A DNA stretch of 37,148 bases from Candidatus Endomicrobiellum porotermitis. GTDB taxonomy: Bacteria; Elusimicrobiota; Endomicrobiia; Endomicrobiales; Endomicrobiaceae. The translations under genes and the position numbers were made by a program. Under the pieces are notes generated by a model, which saw only the letters and a list, made by a program, of their open reading frames with translations, was not told the origin of the DNA and ran no database searches. Below, in pieces: positions 36,165 through 37,148 of the stretch. The stretch covers positions 1 to 37,148 of the forward strand of contig JAITQE010000006.1 in the NCBI GenBank assembly GCA_031289055.1, read 5' to 3'. Each line of letters starts with the position of its first letter. Within the stretch, counting starts at the first letter, position 1.

Positions 36165-37148
36165 TATGCTAGGGGTTCAACCGCAGTATTGCAACAAGCT
36201 TTACAAGATGGGCGAAGGCAAGAGAGATAAAAGAGCTTGAAAGAGCGGTAGCAAAATAAGATTTTGGTAAAGTAGAGAGCGAGAGCGTGAAAAAATAGGG
36301 TTGTTTTATCAAAGGAAAGGATTAAACTTTAAGCAAGAAGCATATGAAGTTAAACGGTCAACGTTGTTTAATTGGCAAAAGAAGAATAGGGGATATGAGA
36401 TAGCTGTTTTAATAAACGGCGACCGATGTCGCAAACAAAAAGGACAAAGCGGGATAGCGCAGAAGTAATGGAATTCATTAAAGAATATCGCGGGAAGCAA
36501 GGTAAGATGAAATGAAACCGCATTTGGACGAATATAGTAAAAAGAACGGATTAAAAACCAATTAGGTATCCAAGTATAGGCAGAATAATTCGGAGGTTAA
36601 AAGATAAAGGCGAACGAACAATAGTGTCGGATATAGTTTAAACGGCAAGACGGGAAAAAGGATACGATAAAAAAAGAAAGAAGATCCCCGTGATACGTTC
36701 CTGAAAAACCCGGCGATTTAATTGAAGGTTAATAGCGCGCGTTTAAATATAGATGGAAAAAAGGGATATTTAATAAATGCGATAGACATAAAAAAAGGAC
36801 GGATAGGATTTGGTTGTGAATACGCATAGACTAAAGAGTCAAAAGGCGACAGATTTCTTTGAAAAATTACAAAGATATTATCCGTTTGAAATAAAGAGGA
36901 TAGAGACGGACAAGGGAAGCGAATTTGACGGATACGCGCGCGCGAATACTTAGAAATAAATAATGCATTTTAGAATTATCAGCGAAGTCCCAAAAGCAAT
37001 GCTTAAAGCAATGCTTATATAGAAGGATTTAACATGGCGATAAAAGAAGAATTTGTTTACAGAAATGAAGATTGGATAGAAGATTGCAAAGAAGCAAACG
37101 AAAGAATACGGGATTGCTTATTGCGGGTATAATACGCAAAGATATCGC
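36165..37148 (+). pseudogene. Degraded integrase-type (DDE) transposase
   Basis: Reading across frames restores an N-terminal helix-turn-helix (QEAYEVKRSTLFNWQKKN) followed by the integrase core: PGDLIE (first Asp lost), KGYLINAIDIK, ATDFFEKLQRYYPFEIK, ETDKGSEFDGY (second Asp), RSPKSNA ... AYIEGFN (Glu), and EEFVYRNEDWIEDCKEANERIRD. Many frameshifts and stops interrupt it, so it is inactive. A 12-bp tandem duplication sits at about 36993-37017. The left edge is approximate and the gene runs past the window end. The type is like IS481-related or similar rve transposases; the exact family is uncertain. Confidence 0.85.
36968..37085. repeat. Right arm of the 118-bp exact inverted repeat
   Basis: Inverted copy of 1-118, lying inside the transposase pseudogene. 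The reading frame upstream continues smoothly into this arm (YLEINNAF, stop, NYQRSPKSNA), so this is the original site and the left arm is the displaced copy. Confidence 0.97.

Noticed and set aside
36309-36500. 63-codon minus-strand ORF in the transposase region
   Set aside because: It is antisense to the transposase pseudogene, whose remnants explain the sequence better.
37034-37132. 32-codon ORF starting ATG at the right end
   Set aside because: It looks like a small gene with a start codon, but its sequence (EEFVYRNEDWIED...) is the internal C-terminal part of the integrase core, in frame with SNAYIEGFN upstream.

Overview
The window looks like the replication-origin region of an AT-rich, host-associated, anaerobic bacterium whose genome is decaying. 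Order and content (mnmE-ksgA-dnaA-dnaN-dciA-gyrB-fic-gyrA, a thiamine operon with the radical-SAM enzyme ThiH, three amino-acid permeases, many broken genes) would suit an Elusimicrobiota/Endomicrobium-type endosymbiont. That assignment is inference from gene content and style; no marker here proves it.

Layout. (1) 1-500: the tip of a dead integrase-type transposase, then tRNA-Ala(CGC). (2) 500-5209: a small secreted protein, then a thiamine operon (thiG-thiH-thiE-thiS-thiF/rhodanese) behind a good promoter, a TPP riboswitch and a 14-bp-stem terminator. (3) 5210-6240: debris, namely a Walker-A ATPase stub and a chimera of a glycosyltransferase fragment and a copied piece of the wecB-like epimerase gene. 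(4) 6241-11696, minus strand: a surface-polysaccharide cluster (GT8, GT2, UDP-GlcNAc 2-epimerase, a 57-aa ORF, GT4), very AT-rich and mostly without ribosome-binding sites, probably acquired. (5) 11805-12523: a HepT/MntA (HEPN/nucleotidyltransferase) toxin-antitoxin pair with a C8 tract at its predicted transcription start. (6) 12868-17977: DUF116 protein, DEAD-box helicase, membrane protein, mnmE, ksgA. (7) 18023-28174: dnaA and dnaN with DnaA boxes on both sides of dnaA, the dciA-like helicase-loader gene, gyrB, a Fic AMP-transferase with a RhuM-like pseudogene, and gyrA. recF is not in its usual place. (8) 28439-32851, minus strand: three tandem paralogous AAT-type amino-acid permeases. (9) 33364-35401: a membrane protein, a CoA-binding protein and a HAD phosphatase. 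(10) 35402-37148: non-coding decay and a riddled integrase-type transposase pseudogene.

The most striking structural observation is that the window is bounded by an exact inverted repeat (1-118 and 36968-37085). Both arms encode the same C-terminal part of the transposase and share its damage: a stop codon and a 12-bp tandem duplication. The copy was therefore made after the gene had died, and the arms could support inversion of the whole origin segment. Other points of interest are the epimerase/GT2 chimera, the RhuM-like relic beside Fic between the gyrase genes, the natural glycine in GyrA at the quinolone-contact position, and a predicted leaderless transcript for the DUF116 gene. I found no convincing wholly new multi-gene system.
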